DNA from: Macrosoma leucophasiata
Taxonomy: Eukaryota > Arthropoda > Insecta > Lepidoptera > Hedylidae
Reading direction: 5' to 3'
Length of the DNA: 64,000 nucleotides
Assembly: GCA_036365455.1 (NCBI GenBank)
Contig: JAWQUS010000016.1
Coordinates: 13,353,001-13,417,000 of the forward strand
Every line of letters begins with the position of its first letter. Position 1 is the stretch's first letter. Both the position numbers and the translations under genes were made by a program. Of this stretch, positions 34,691 through 45,091 are shown piece by piece. Below the pieces are notes generated by a model. That model was not told where the DNA came from, did no database searches, and was given only the letters and a program-made list of their open reading frames with translations.

Positions 34691-34917
34691 TAACTTTACT
34701 TAAAACTACATACCTACCTACTTAAAACTTGTTATGCATGCTGAGTGCATGTATGACCTACTGAGGTTCTTTCCAATGGGAAAAAAACCAGTATCGCACA
34801 CTTACACATACCTACCTCCCTCGGGCCGGGTATCATCAAAACTGGGATCACAAATTTAGCAGTAGGAATGTAGCTATGCCCCCTAATAACTGTTACAGAG
34901 ACATAACACTTGACTTT

Positions 34918-35195
34918 TTACTGGTGATAGAGCTCCAGTGACGGAGCTCGCGGGCGTAGGCACCACCGCATTACCTAATATACTTTCCGCTAAATGGTAG
35001 TGTTCAGTATTATCGTGTTCCGGTCAGGTGGTAATGTACGGCCCTGTTATTTCCGGCACAGGGGCGTAACACCTTAGGCCTCAGCCTCATCTGCACTTTG
35101 ACCTTGGACTTTGTGTGGGTGTCTATAGGCTGCAGTCATCACTTAACATCAATGTGAACTACATGCTTGTTTGCCACTTTCATTACATTAAAAAA
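34918..35195 (+). repeat. family A short retroelement, copy 7
   Basis: Near full length: ttttactggtgatagagctc through catcaatgtgaactacatgc to a tail ttacattaaaaaaaac. It is followed at about 35200-35350 by a second, more decayed 3' part of the same family (ggtttcaggagcggcaacga ... gctgcatgcttgtttgctac). Confidence 0.75.
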
Positions 35196-36059
35196 AACAA
35201 CTTAGGTTTCAGGAGCGGCAACGAATCTGTATTTTGATCTCAGGTTTTTGTGTAGCTGTCTTTCTCTGTATGTGATCCAAATGTGATCGGTTGCACTTAT
35301 CATTAAATAACCATGCGAGCTGCATGCTTGTTTGCTACCTTCGAAAAAAAGCAGTATGTGGCCTTGTCTCACGATGATTGATTTGTATCTGAGTTACCAA
35401 AATGTTAAGTCACTATCTCTACAAGTTAGTAGATCTCAACAATTTAAATTATTGCTAATTTTGTTTACCTAACTCCTTATTACCACGTTCATTCTCCCAT
35501 ACATCAGACACAATAGTTTATAGAGTTCAAATGACCCACGTGTAGTAGATATGGGGTAGGAAATGGTATAATCAAAATTAAAAAAAATGGCCAACGTAGG
35601 TATTTATTTTTTAGAGATTCGAAAACACATACGGATGAACATAGAACCATCTGTTTTTGAAGTCGGTTAAAAATATTCCACTATTTCATATGCAGTTTTG
35701 GGAATAGTATGTAAATAAGTTAAATAATTAGGTAGGTACTATTGACACATTTACTTTATCCCTAATGATTAAAAATCGTTATCGTATATTTCTGTGTTAA
35801 TTTTATCTACGATTTGTTTACAAATAACTAAACGGAGGTACTTTTCCGTCAATAATGTTGACATATGCTATGGCAACAAATAATGTCCTTTGAGTTTTAT
35901 CAGCAAGCACATCATTAAATTAATAAATTACATAATGTTACTGAGATCGTGCAGTTGTGCGTTTGGTGCGGTTTCGAAAATACATGCACAAATTTAGACT
36001 TGTATTGACCCCTTACCTTATAATTTAAAACCTTAGAGGAATTTTAATTTTATTACAAT

Positions 36060-37179
36060 ATGAATGTGCGCGATCGTTATTTTTTGTTTAATTTTACATT
36101 GAAAAGGCCGCAAACAAAAGACAGTGCCTCAGAATGGACACCCTTGTTGAAGACCACTAATGAAGATGCGGTTCCGAGCAAAAGTAAGTACTTAATTATT
36201 ATTTCATAACTAGTTTACAATTTTTATTATATCCATATTATTATCCAAAATAAAGGCATACTTACATACATTAAAGGCATACTTATTTTCATTTTGATGA
36301 ATTGAAGTGAAAAATTTACGTTCGAGATGACATAAAATGTGAGTTTTGTATAAGTTTATTAGTTACATATATTAAAAAAAAAAATTAAAGCCCGACAAAT
36401 AATTAGGGCCCGTTGAGTTACTACGTCTCATCTCTTTTCAAGTTTAGCTGTGAAGGATAAACTTATCCGTGTAAACAACAAACAATTGAGTGTTATTGAA
36501 TCCATACTTAAAATCCGTTTAAGTAAGTAAGTACCTATGGGCGACAAGAATACAATAAAACATGGCCAGAGGTGCTGGTAATCCAAAATCATCTATTTAA
36601 ACATCCATAATCTAGTTTCTGATGATAAAAAGAAAGTCGCGGTTTGAATCAGTGTTCAGTAACTCATGTTTGTAACAATCCTTGTCACATTAACTAATCC
36701 AGGTGCTGAAGGCTATTTTCACATATTGTGTAAAATTACACCGACAGTAATGAGTTCGTAAACAATTAAGCCGGATCTGCACTGGCGGTGTAAGGTACGG
36801 TACCTACATAACGAATGAATGATAACATATAAGAATGAAGACGTGACAACTGTTAAATAAGTTTACGACTTTGAATCTGAACGCTTGTTATTTTAATGAG
36901 AACTCTAAAGTATGATACACACAGCTGATCACGTGACAATCTATACTTATAACTTCAGATGTAATAACATTCTTTGTGTCTATAGACATCAATATTTTTG
37001 GAATAGCTCGAACTCCTTTCATTAAAAAATATCATCATCAAGATTCAACACTCCCGACGCTCTGTTTTGAATATCTCAACGAAACTCAAAGCATGCTTGT
37101 AGAAAAGCGAAGGACCAATGGATTTCAACAGCGTCGACCTCTAAGTCTCTCCACATTGATCGCAACGAAGAATGCTTAG
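36060..37179 (+). CDS. unrecognised 105-aa protein, 2 exons
   Basis: Exon 1 is 36060-36183, ending AAAA|GTAAGT. Exon 2 is 36986-37179, preceded by tctttgtgtctatag and ending in TAG. Total 318 nt, phase 1 junction, 105 aa. The protein begins MNVRDRYFLFNF, is rich in Lys, Arg, Thr and Ser, and has no signal peptide, membrane helix or cysteine pattern. A consensus donor, a good acceptor, a closed frame and an AATAAA at 37240 support a real gene. I recognise no family. It could also be the short isoform end of a longer gene, or a chance pairing of two open frames. Confidence 0.5.
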
Positions 37180-37239
37180 CATTAAGATGAGGTATGATAA
37201 AATAACAAGGTACTAACAATATATACTAATAATAAGCTG

Positions 37240-37245
37240 AATAAA
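37240..37245 (+). promoter_or_regulatory. candidate polyadenylation signal after the 105-aa gene
   Basis: AATAAA 61 nt after the stop codon at 37177-37179. Confidence 0.4.
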
Positions 37246-38761
37246 TGCTACACTCCATAACAAAAAGTTGATTCAAAACGATATCTACCATGAACTACAT
37301 AATTCATAGATTTGATAAACATTAGAGTTTTATGTGCTCTATGTGTGTAAGACATACACATAATCGCGCCTTAATATCCTTTTTGTGACATGAATAATGA
37401 ATTGATATATCCAACTCCTATTCAAAAGATTTCTAAAAATGGAGATGTGTTTAATGCATCGAATATCTTACTTGTAGTTTTTAGTGTATTTATCGATCTG
37501 TAACATTAGATTAAGATTTAAGCATCATCGTTATCAAAGATAGTGGATGCTGACTAGCTAATAGATGAATGTCAACATAAATCATTGCATCAAGCATAAC
37601 AAATCAATCGTTCATCGCCCATGACGAATATTGATGAATATTTTTACTGCGATAATGCAGAACATTTTAGCTAGTTATTTTTTTATTGCGATGATAAGCG
37701 CAAATCTTAAATGCCACTGAGTGACGTTGGCTGCGTAAAGTTTATGCCTTTTCTCTTTCCTCGTGACGACGACACAGATGAGAAAGAGAGCTAGTTTTAT
37801 TAAATATATAATAATATACCTAAAATTAGTTTTAATAAATTTTAATAAAGAAAGCGATCTTCTGCCACATCTTCTCGTATAAGCCGCTAGTTCCCTGACT
37901 GTACATAAGTACATGTTATTCTTACCTTATAATTTACACTTATCCAAAAAATGTACCTGTCTGTAGGTATTGTGACAAGCAATTCATACATATAATGTTG
38001 CCTATTTGATGTTGCTTTGTATTGTACCTTCATATCAACCATTTGTTCTTCTTGTTTACTATAAAATACAATGTTACATGTAAATAGGTAATAGTTAGGT
38101 ATGACAAGTATGCAGATAAAGTACTGAGGCGCAGGGAATGTAAGTATGTCAAGCAAAAACTTCCATCGCTTGTTAAGCAGTCGCTTTTACTTTATTGTGT
38201 TACTTTTTCTAGAGCAAGTCAAGGGAATTAACATTAAGTAAAGTTATTTTATAAAGTTAATTGATATGAAATTAAATCTCCAGTGCTTGCATTATACATA
38301 ATCATTATTGATTGACACTATTTAAAAAAAATAAAAAACTATGAAGGCTTTATTTGACGAGTTGTTTTAAGAGAAATCTCAACTTCGAAACGGGGCATCT
38401 TAACTGATGGAAAATATCCAATAACTTGCTGTACGACCCAAAGGTTAAACCCGGGTCCTCATTATAGCATTAGGTAATGGTCCGCTGCCTCTAGACCACC
38501 ACGTGACGGCAGTGAACATTTTCATAATATTAAAGTGTCAAAATTTCAAATCAAAAAATTATTGACACACTAAAAAAGTCATAATAATATCCAGTTAAAT
38601 AAGTATTAGAAAATATCGAAGTAGGTACTTACTTATTAGATATCTACCTACTTGTATTGACAAATAAACTTGGCCTTCATTTTAATGAGACTGTAGTTAC
38701 TTACATGCAGAGATAATTCACTCATTAATGTTTATCGACTTTCATAATATCAGTCATACTA
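37246..38761. other. AT-rich region without a recognised gene
   Basis: Open frames on the minus strand at 37675-37914 and 37887-38156 have hydrophobic, low-complexity translations and no splice-linked continuation. I see no RNA gene. Confidence 0.45.
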
Positions 38762-38901
38762 AGGGCGAGATTCACAGACCGCACTACGACTTTACTTTCG
38801 AGCAAAGTACGCTTCGAACTGTCAAAACCCATACATTTCTGTCAGTTCTAACCATACTTTGCTCAAAGTAAAGTCGTAGTGCGGTCTGTGAATCTCACCC
38901 T
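38762..38901. repeat. foldback MITE with about 48-bp arms
   Basis: The left arm agggcgagattcacagaccg and right arm cggtctgtgaatctcaccct are inverted copies, and the pairing continues through cactacgactttactttcga to gcaaagta. Length 140 bp. Few mismatches suggest a fairly young insertion. Noncoding. Confidence 0.8.
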
Positions 38902-39401
38902 AAGACTACGTCTTAAATTTGAATAAGCTTTTTACAATTTTTTATCAAATTATAGGTATTTAGACAAAATTTCTGTGAATTCACTAGGTACCTTTTTTAT
39001 TTACATAATTGCTAATCTTGTTAATTAATTATATCAAATTAAACTCGTGCAAAACCTATTACGAATAAATGAATGGATGTCGCATTTCTGCGTAATAAAA
39101 ACCTGATAAATAGAGGATTTTTTTTATTCTCTATTATAGCGTGGTGAGGGACGATCGTGAATTTTAAATTTAGAATCAGGAAATCATTGGATTTTTTTGC
39201 TGACAGCGCCATTACCGAATTAGGTACCTATTAGTTTAATACAAAAATTGAATTACCTAGGTAACACTTTTCATCTACAAACAAGGTAAGTAGGTATCTA
39301 TTAAACCAAATTTAATTGTATTCTACTGTGAGAAATAGTGATTTTATGCATAATTAAGCTCTCCCATCTATGAGTTGGAAACTCTGTGAAGTCTTGGAAC
39401 T

Positions 39402-39725
39402 CTACTTTATTGATTCAATAGAAAAATTTGTTACGTTTTCAAAAAATAAAAACGCAGGCACCACAGGGTTACTTTTAAATAAAAATTTACAAGGAGCAAA
39501 CCCGACCAGGTGTAACCGGCCGCCATGCGCGTTATTCAAATGACTTGAGCATAATTTGCAAGCTGCCATCGAAGTAGCTCGCCGTATACGTACGTTACCA
39601 GAGCCAGACTGTCTATCGCGCCTACGGTCATTAGCGATCCGGTAGCCAAGGCTTGACTTATTCGACGTCGACAGTACCAACACTAGCTATTTACCTTCGT
39701 CTTCGTTCGCGTTGCACAGGAAACA
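39402..39725 (-). other. GC-rich island with a 93-aa open frame, unexplained
   Basis: The block 39480-39725 is distinctly GC-rich within AT-rich flanks (cgtatacgtacgtt, cggtcattagcgatccgg). A minus-strand frame runs 39683-39402, and AATAAA lies on the minus strand near 39415. It could be an exon, a promoter-like island or an old retroposon. No family resemblance was seen. Confidence 0.25.
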
Positions 39726-39784
39726 AAGACTTGCATCTATTTATGTTCAAAACAATCATACTGTCATAATGTCACCAATGTGAA

Positions 39785-40310
39785 CAGAAGTTTGCCACTT
39801 TCATGACATAAGATCAACGGCACCCTCTGCACAGCTGCAAAATCCCACCTTCGCGCCTCTTGAGTCGCAAGAGTTTATTACGGTCCACCGGACCTCTGGA
39901 TTGCACTCCTGTAGAGGCTAAAAAACGGCTGTGGACTGCCAAGTGTCCTCTTCCATCAGGTTTTGTACCACCCTCGGAGTCCCTGCCTCCTGGCCATAAC
40001 CTGCAGTGGTCAATATGGAAATCGCTTAATCGTCTGCGAACCCAGGTTGGTCGATGCAGGGAAAACCTGGCTTAATGGGGTTTCTCAGCCAATACGCGGT
40101 GTGACTGTGGAGAATCCGTTCAGACGATGACTCATCTGATTGTTTGCCCTCTGTGTCCCCCTAGCTGCTCCACAAGCGACCTTAGCAGCGGGGCTACGGA
40201 TAATGCGGTGGCCATTGCCAAGTTTTGGGCCAAGATTCTTTAACATATTCTACATTTCGCTTTGAAGTCGTTGACACGAAGAAGAAGATGACATAAAATA
40301 TTATCATGAC
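39785..40310 (+). pseudogene. LINE reverse-transcriptase C-terminal fragment
   Basis: A translated stretch contains W..LNRLRTQVGRCR, then after one stop codon CDCGESVQTMTHLIVCP. This is the Cys/His cluster found at the C-terminal end of many insect non-LTR retrotransposon ORF2 proteins. It ends in a GAA-rich run (cgaagaagaagatgac). 5'-truncated and inactivated. Confidence 0.7.
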
Positions 40311-40459
40311 CACGCGTGATACCTACCTTTTAAGTACCTATCCTTTAGTCTGCTCCTAATTTTAGCAGTTTTAATCTTAGAACGAAGTTATCATAAACAT
40401 TACTTGACGAATTGTCAAACTCAACCATCAGATTATTTGAAAATCCTTTAAATAGTTAT

Positions 40460-40573
40460 TACGGGATCATGATCAACGGGAACACGATGGTACCTACGAA
40501 ACACTACCATTTGACGACAGATAGATTAGGTAATTCTATCTATCTCTAACACAAGAACTCTACCACTAGTAAA
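40460..40573 (-). repeat. family A fragment, copy 8 (5' part only)
   Basis: Retains gggaacacgatgg, acactaccattt and aactctaccactagtaa in reverse orientation. The 3' two-thirds are missing. The paired 90-aa open frames just downstream (40566-40884) are judged fortuitous. Confidence 0.5.
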
Positions 40574-41677
40574 AGTATTTAAAAGTAGGATGGCAAATAG
40601 TAAAGGGTTTGATGGACAACAGAAGCGGTGCAGTGAAAGGTACAATGCACGTGGTAATGCGTACACGCAGGATAATGTCATTCAATCTGTTCCAAATACT
40701 TCGAATTTCATTACACTTAGGAAAATATATCGCTGATACGCGGTACGCACATCGTAGAATGTTAATAGTGAACTTATTTATTAGTAGCCACACGACGAAC
40801 GCACAGTTCTTGGTAACAACAAGGTCAACGAATGGCACGTCAAAAATATTATTGAAAAAATTACCACAAATTACCTATGTATAAAGAAGGCACGCGCCTA
40901 TATTGACTGTGCCTAATAGGTAGCCAAGACTGATCGTGTTATTTATTAATGTAAATAATAAGTACTGAATAAAAACGTACCTACTTGGTTAACTTCATGC
41001 CTGTATTGTTTTATCTCAGGTTATAGATAATCTTTATTTTTATAGAATTTCTATCTTAGTTAATTTGTATTGAAAACAACGTGTAAAACGTGGGCATCTA
41101 TAGAATAGTGTTTGGGAGTATTCAGTATTCGGACGTTTCTGTCATTGACGACATAATGCTACTTCCTTCCCGTAGACGTGCCGTCGTGCCGGTTGCATTC
41201 GATGCAGTGTTTTTATCACATTTATTTCAATGATATAAAATATTGATAATAATAATAGGATATAAATAGCTCGGTCAATAATAGGTACGGTAAAATGAGG
41301 AAGCCAAAATATATTAATTACGTAATTAGCAATTAATACAGTACCTACCTACAGGTTTACTTAGGAATTATGTTATATAATATAGGTGTATAAATGAAGA
41401 ATGCAGAGAATGCTGCACTATAATTACACCATACTGATCTACGGACCATAATTTAGGTAGGTACCTTTTTAGTTAATCGTCGAAAACGCGCGTAGGTACT
41501 TAATAACTTGTTATTTACAAAAATATTAATAATCTCAAGAGATACAAGCACCTATTGGACGTTAATATTATCTAGATACCTACAGTGTTAAGAGTTGGCT
41601 ATTCAATAGACATTATATATCTACCCAATAAACATTATAGTACCCCGATAATATTAGGTACTATTGGGTATTTCTAT

Positions 41678-43759
41678 TTTTTCGTGCAAAACACCTGTCG
41701 GTGAGAATAAAACCTAAACTAAATAAGACTCGGCTATCAAATATTTTTTATATTGTTGGTATTTTTCGCATGTATATCTGCCACTGGAAAGGAATAATCT
41801 CAGATTGATTAAAAAAAGATAAAAATAAAAAACATGCCTAAATCTCACTACCATCACTGGTCAGAAACCAATTTTTGTGAGTTGTAAGCAAATATCATGG
41901 AAATTTGGTGTATTACTACCCGTTATTGTGTTGATATTTGTAAATTAACTATCTAGCAATGAAAAGAATAAAGTAGATAATTTATTACGTTTGTTATTAA
42001 CATTTGCTGAGACAAAATAAGTTTGTCCAAAAAAAAAGCTCATTACCGTCGATTGAACTTGAAGTAAAAATATTTACCTGTTAGAACGCCTTAGTGATAT
42101 TCCCTGCCCCTGTTCCCCTTTGAGCGATCCTAGCCCCGTTGACCAGTGAATAGAGAACAGGTCGGATGTTTGTAGTTTGGTGACAAAACAGGGACGAAGA
42201 CAAAATTATTGGGTGTGGTATGTTTTTTTTTCATTACCATCAGTGATATTTTAAATATAAAAAGTAATAGTTAAAATTACATGTTCGGTGTTAACATGAT
42301 ACACTTTGAGTCTGTGTGCTTTTTTAGTCATCATTCTAAACATTTATCGGTTATTTAAGGAAAAAATCTAAAAAAAGTGGTAAATCTCATCACCGTTCCT
42401 TTCATTACCATCATTTACCATTCGCTATTTCAAAAATGGTAGTGATCATAAAATGATGGTAATGGAGATTTGTTTAACAACAAAGCTACGCTACAAACGT
42501 AAGAAAGAAACAGGCAAATTAAAACAGAAAAAGACAAAATTGAAAGGGAGGGAGATGTAGTTATACACTATAAACATTTAACTTCTCTAAAGACGACATT
42601 ATCTCCCATGGAGGCTGAAGTACATATCGGATTTTCTGAAAACTATGGTGGTGTATATAATTGATCAAGAAACCGGCATTTTGAAGCCATATAATGCTTG
42701 CAGTAACAGTGAATGTAATAAAAATGACGCATGGGCTATATGGGCTCATTTGCGACCACTGCATGGCTATATCCAAGAAATAGCGCCGCTGATTGACACA
42801 CAATCACATATCATATTTGAGAGCCCATCAAACCTAGGTACATATGTAGGTTAGATCTATTACTTGGAATTACTTAGAAGCGGGACACGGGATGGGAGCA
42901 CCGGATGTGTTTGGGGTGTTTTTGAAGGGCTTGACTACAGATCAAATTTTGCGGCTGGGTAAAGATATTTATAGTCTTGAAGAATTTTGGACACATGTAG
43001 GGAGGACATGGTAGATAATGTCGCCTTTAGAGATGCTAAAGGTTTATAATGTCTAACTCTATCTCACTCCCTTTAAATTTTGTAAATAAAACTAGAAGAC
43101 CAGCTAAGAGGACAATAGCAAGAAATTTATCAAATGAAGATTTACTACATACGAAAACAGAATGTAATACAAGCGAAGGAAAGTATATTATTAATATAAT
43201 TATGTTTTGTAGTGATTTTTCTGATGATAACATATGTTAAGCTCAATTGTGCTTTTGTGTCAATAATTTGAGGCTATAATTAAAGTTCCTACTAGTTTTC
43301 ATGCTTAATGTGTTCTTTATAGTTTAGACTGTAACATAACTTCTGAGACTGAGCTATAATTAATGTTATTATCTGTTACAAATAGGTTTCCATATGTTAC
43401 AGCAAGTATAAAGATATTTCAAATCAATTGAACTTTTATGTATGTGAAACTCAATTTATGTATTTAAAATACTTAAATTGAGTTGCACAAACAATTACAA
43501 AACGATTTTTTTATTACAATCTTATTACCATTAGCAGTTTATCTTTACCACTGTCCCCATTATCATTACCAAACTTCTTCCTTCATTACCATAACAATGA
43601 CAAAAAAGTAATAGTCAATAACTTAGCCAATCCTGCGTATAATTTAGTGATAATGATATAGCGTGTTTATTTTTCATGTAGCTATGCATTGGCACTAAAA
43701 AAAGCATTTCTATTTTTTTCTCCATTTTTCGTTCAATTTGCACGAAAAAATAGAACTAC
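41678..43759 (+). mobile_element. decayed DNA transposon with 23-bp terminal inverted repeats
   Basis: Positions 41678-41700 and 43737-43759 are inverted copies with one mismatch (core ttctattttttcgtgcaaa). The interior carries repeated attaccatca-type motifs near both sides (about 41855, 42045, 42230, 42400 and 43525-43600) and transposase-like coding debris in the middle. The superfamily is not assigned; target duplication is not evident. Confidence 0.6.
42560..43015 (+). pseudogene. transposase-like coding debris
   Basis: Three frames read in succession: EVHIGFSENYGG (42615-42650), then NKNDAWAIWAHL...IIFESPSN (42718-42832), then NYLEAGHGMGAPD...LGKDIYSLEEFW (42868-42993). The order SENY, then SP.., then EAGHGKGAPDG.. 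matches an uncharacterised transposase-like protein group common in arthropods and cnidarians, as I recall it. At least two frameshifts separate the parts, and an acidic or lysine residue expected in GHGKG is replaced (GHGMG). Confidence 0.5.
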
Positions 43760-44533
43760 TCTATTCGAATATACTAATTATTTAAAATATTGAAATGAAA
43801 TAGTGTTTAATTGATTCTACGCCAATTAAATAATCTTACAAATTATGAGAACAAGAAATTCTTAGGTCAAGGCGAATGTGGCATCCTCAAAAAAAATCTT
43901 TGGGAGAGGCTTTTGTTCAGCAGTGCACATATTTTGGCTGAAACGATGATGATGGATGGCGGATAAATTAGGTAGGTAAAAACAATATGTTTTTATTACT
44001 AAAGCTATATTTATACTTTTTTAGGGTCTTCGAGATCTTGCACAATATAGATACTATATGTAGCTATACTATCTGATAAATATTTATTTACCGTTGCATG
44101 CATATGAAAATGAATCTATATAATTAAAAACCTAAAGAGGTAAATAGGTAACTGTACACAAAGTGGACAATATTTTCAATAAAATAAATGATAAATGACA
44201 GATCTAGTAGGTAGGTACTTAATGGCAAACAGAGCTAGGTTCATGATATTACCACAGATACAGGAGATTCTTGACCTACATACCTAGTGTCTGATGTTAA
44301 TAGGCGGACACTTTTTTAGCTACATGATTACATTTTTTCTTCGACATTTGTCGCAAAAAGTGTATCAGTCATTGACGCAGTATAAAGTAATTTTATTTAG
44401 AAAGTGGGACGTCTGTTTAGTTTAACAAAAACTTCAAGTTCACGTTTCATTGTGAAATTATTCAGACACCTACCCACGAGTCAGTCAACCTGTGGTGTTC
44501 TACGAAAAAGTTATATTAAATCTTAGGAACACC

Positions 44534-44895
44534 CAGTGCCAGATTAGCCATATAGCAGGAGGCAGCAAATGCTACGGGCCCCGCGCCTTGAAGGGCCTTC
44601 CCCGCGCCTGTGCCCAAAAAAAAACACAAACAAGTAAAATATGTAATACACCTTAGCTATTCTCAAAGTGAACGTTGGCCACACTGTAATTATATAGGTA
44701 TATTATTACGTTGCAAGTTGGCAATACCACAATACTTACAGGAAGAATCCCCGAATCAGAAGAAGAAATATTGTTTTCGATTCCTTTTCGTAAATGTTCT
44801 GTTTTATTTACATCCTAAATTTCAGTAGGCTATGTTACTCTAGGGCCCCATGGTCACATTTGCTACGGGCCCCGCAGCGGCTTTATCCGACACTG
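44534..44895. mobile_element. hAT-type MITE, 362 bp
   Basis: Ends CAGTGCCAGATTA and TCCGACACTG form terminal inverted repeats, with 8-bp target copies ggaacacc (44526-44533) and gaaacacc (44896-44903), one mismatch. Contains gctacgggccccgc near both ends. A second, inverted copy begins at 63751. The 72-aa frame inside is not a gene. Confidence 0.82.
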
Positions 44896-45091
44896 GAAAC
44901 ACCTAAGACCTAATGCAAACTCGTTTTACTAGCCGCAGTGGTTTCTGAAGCTCAACGTAGACACTCTAGATGTAAAAATCAAAGTATTGGACAACAAGGT
45001 TAAAATATCGAGAAGACAAAGAGAACAGCCGGTTCCGTTTTTAAATTGATTTGACAGATAATTTATATGAGACGTTTCCACGTCATCTATC

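Noticed and set aside
34178..34691. Several open frames of 60-107 aa on both strands
   Set aside because: All fall within a tRNA-SINE and the hAT-type MITE inserted in it; a second MITE copy at 51676 shows the sequence is noncoding repeat.
40566..40884. Paired 90- and 91-aa open frames on opposite strands
   Set aside because: Mirror-image frames in the same DNA usually reflect composition. No motif, splice link or repeat match supports either.
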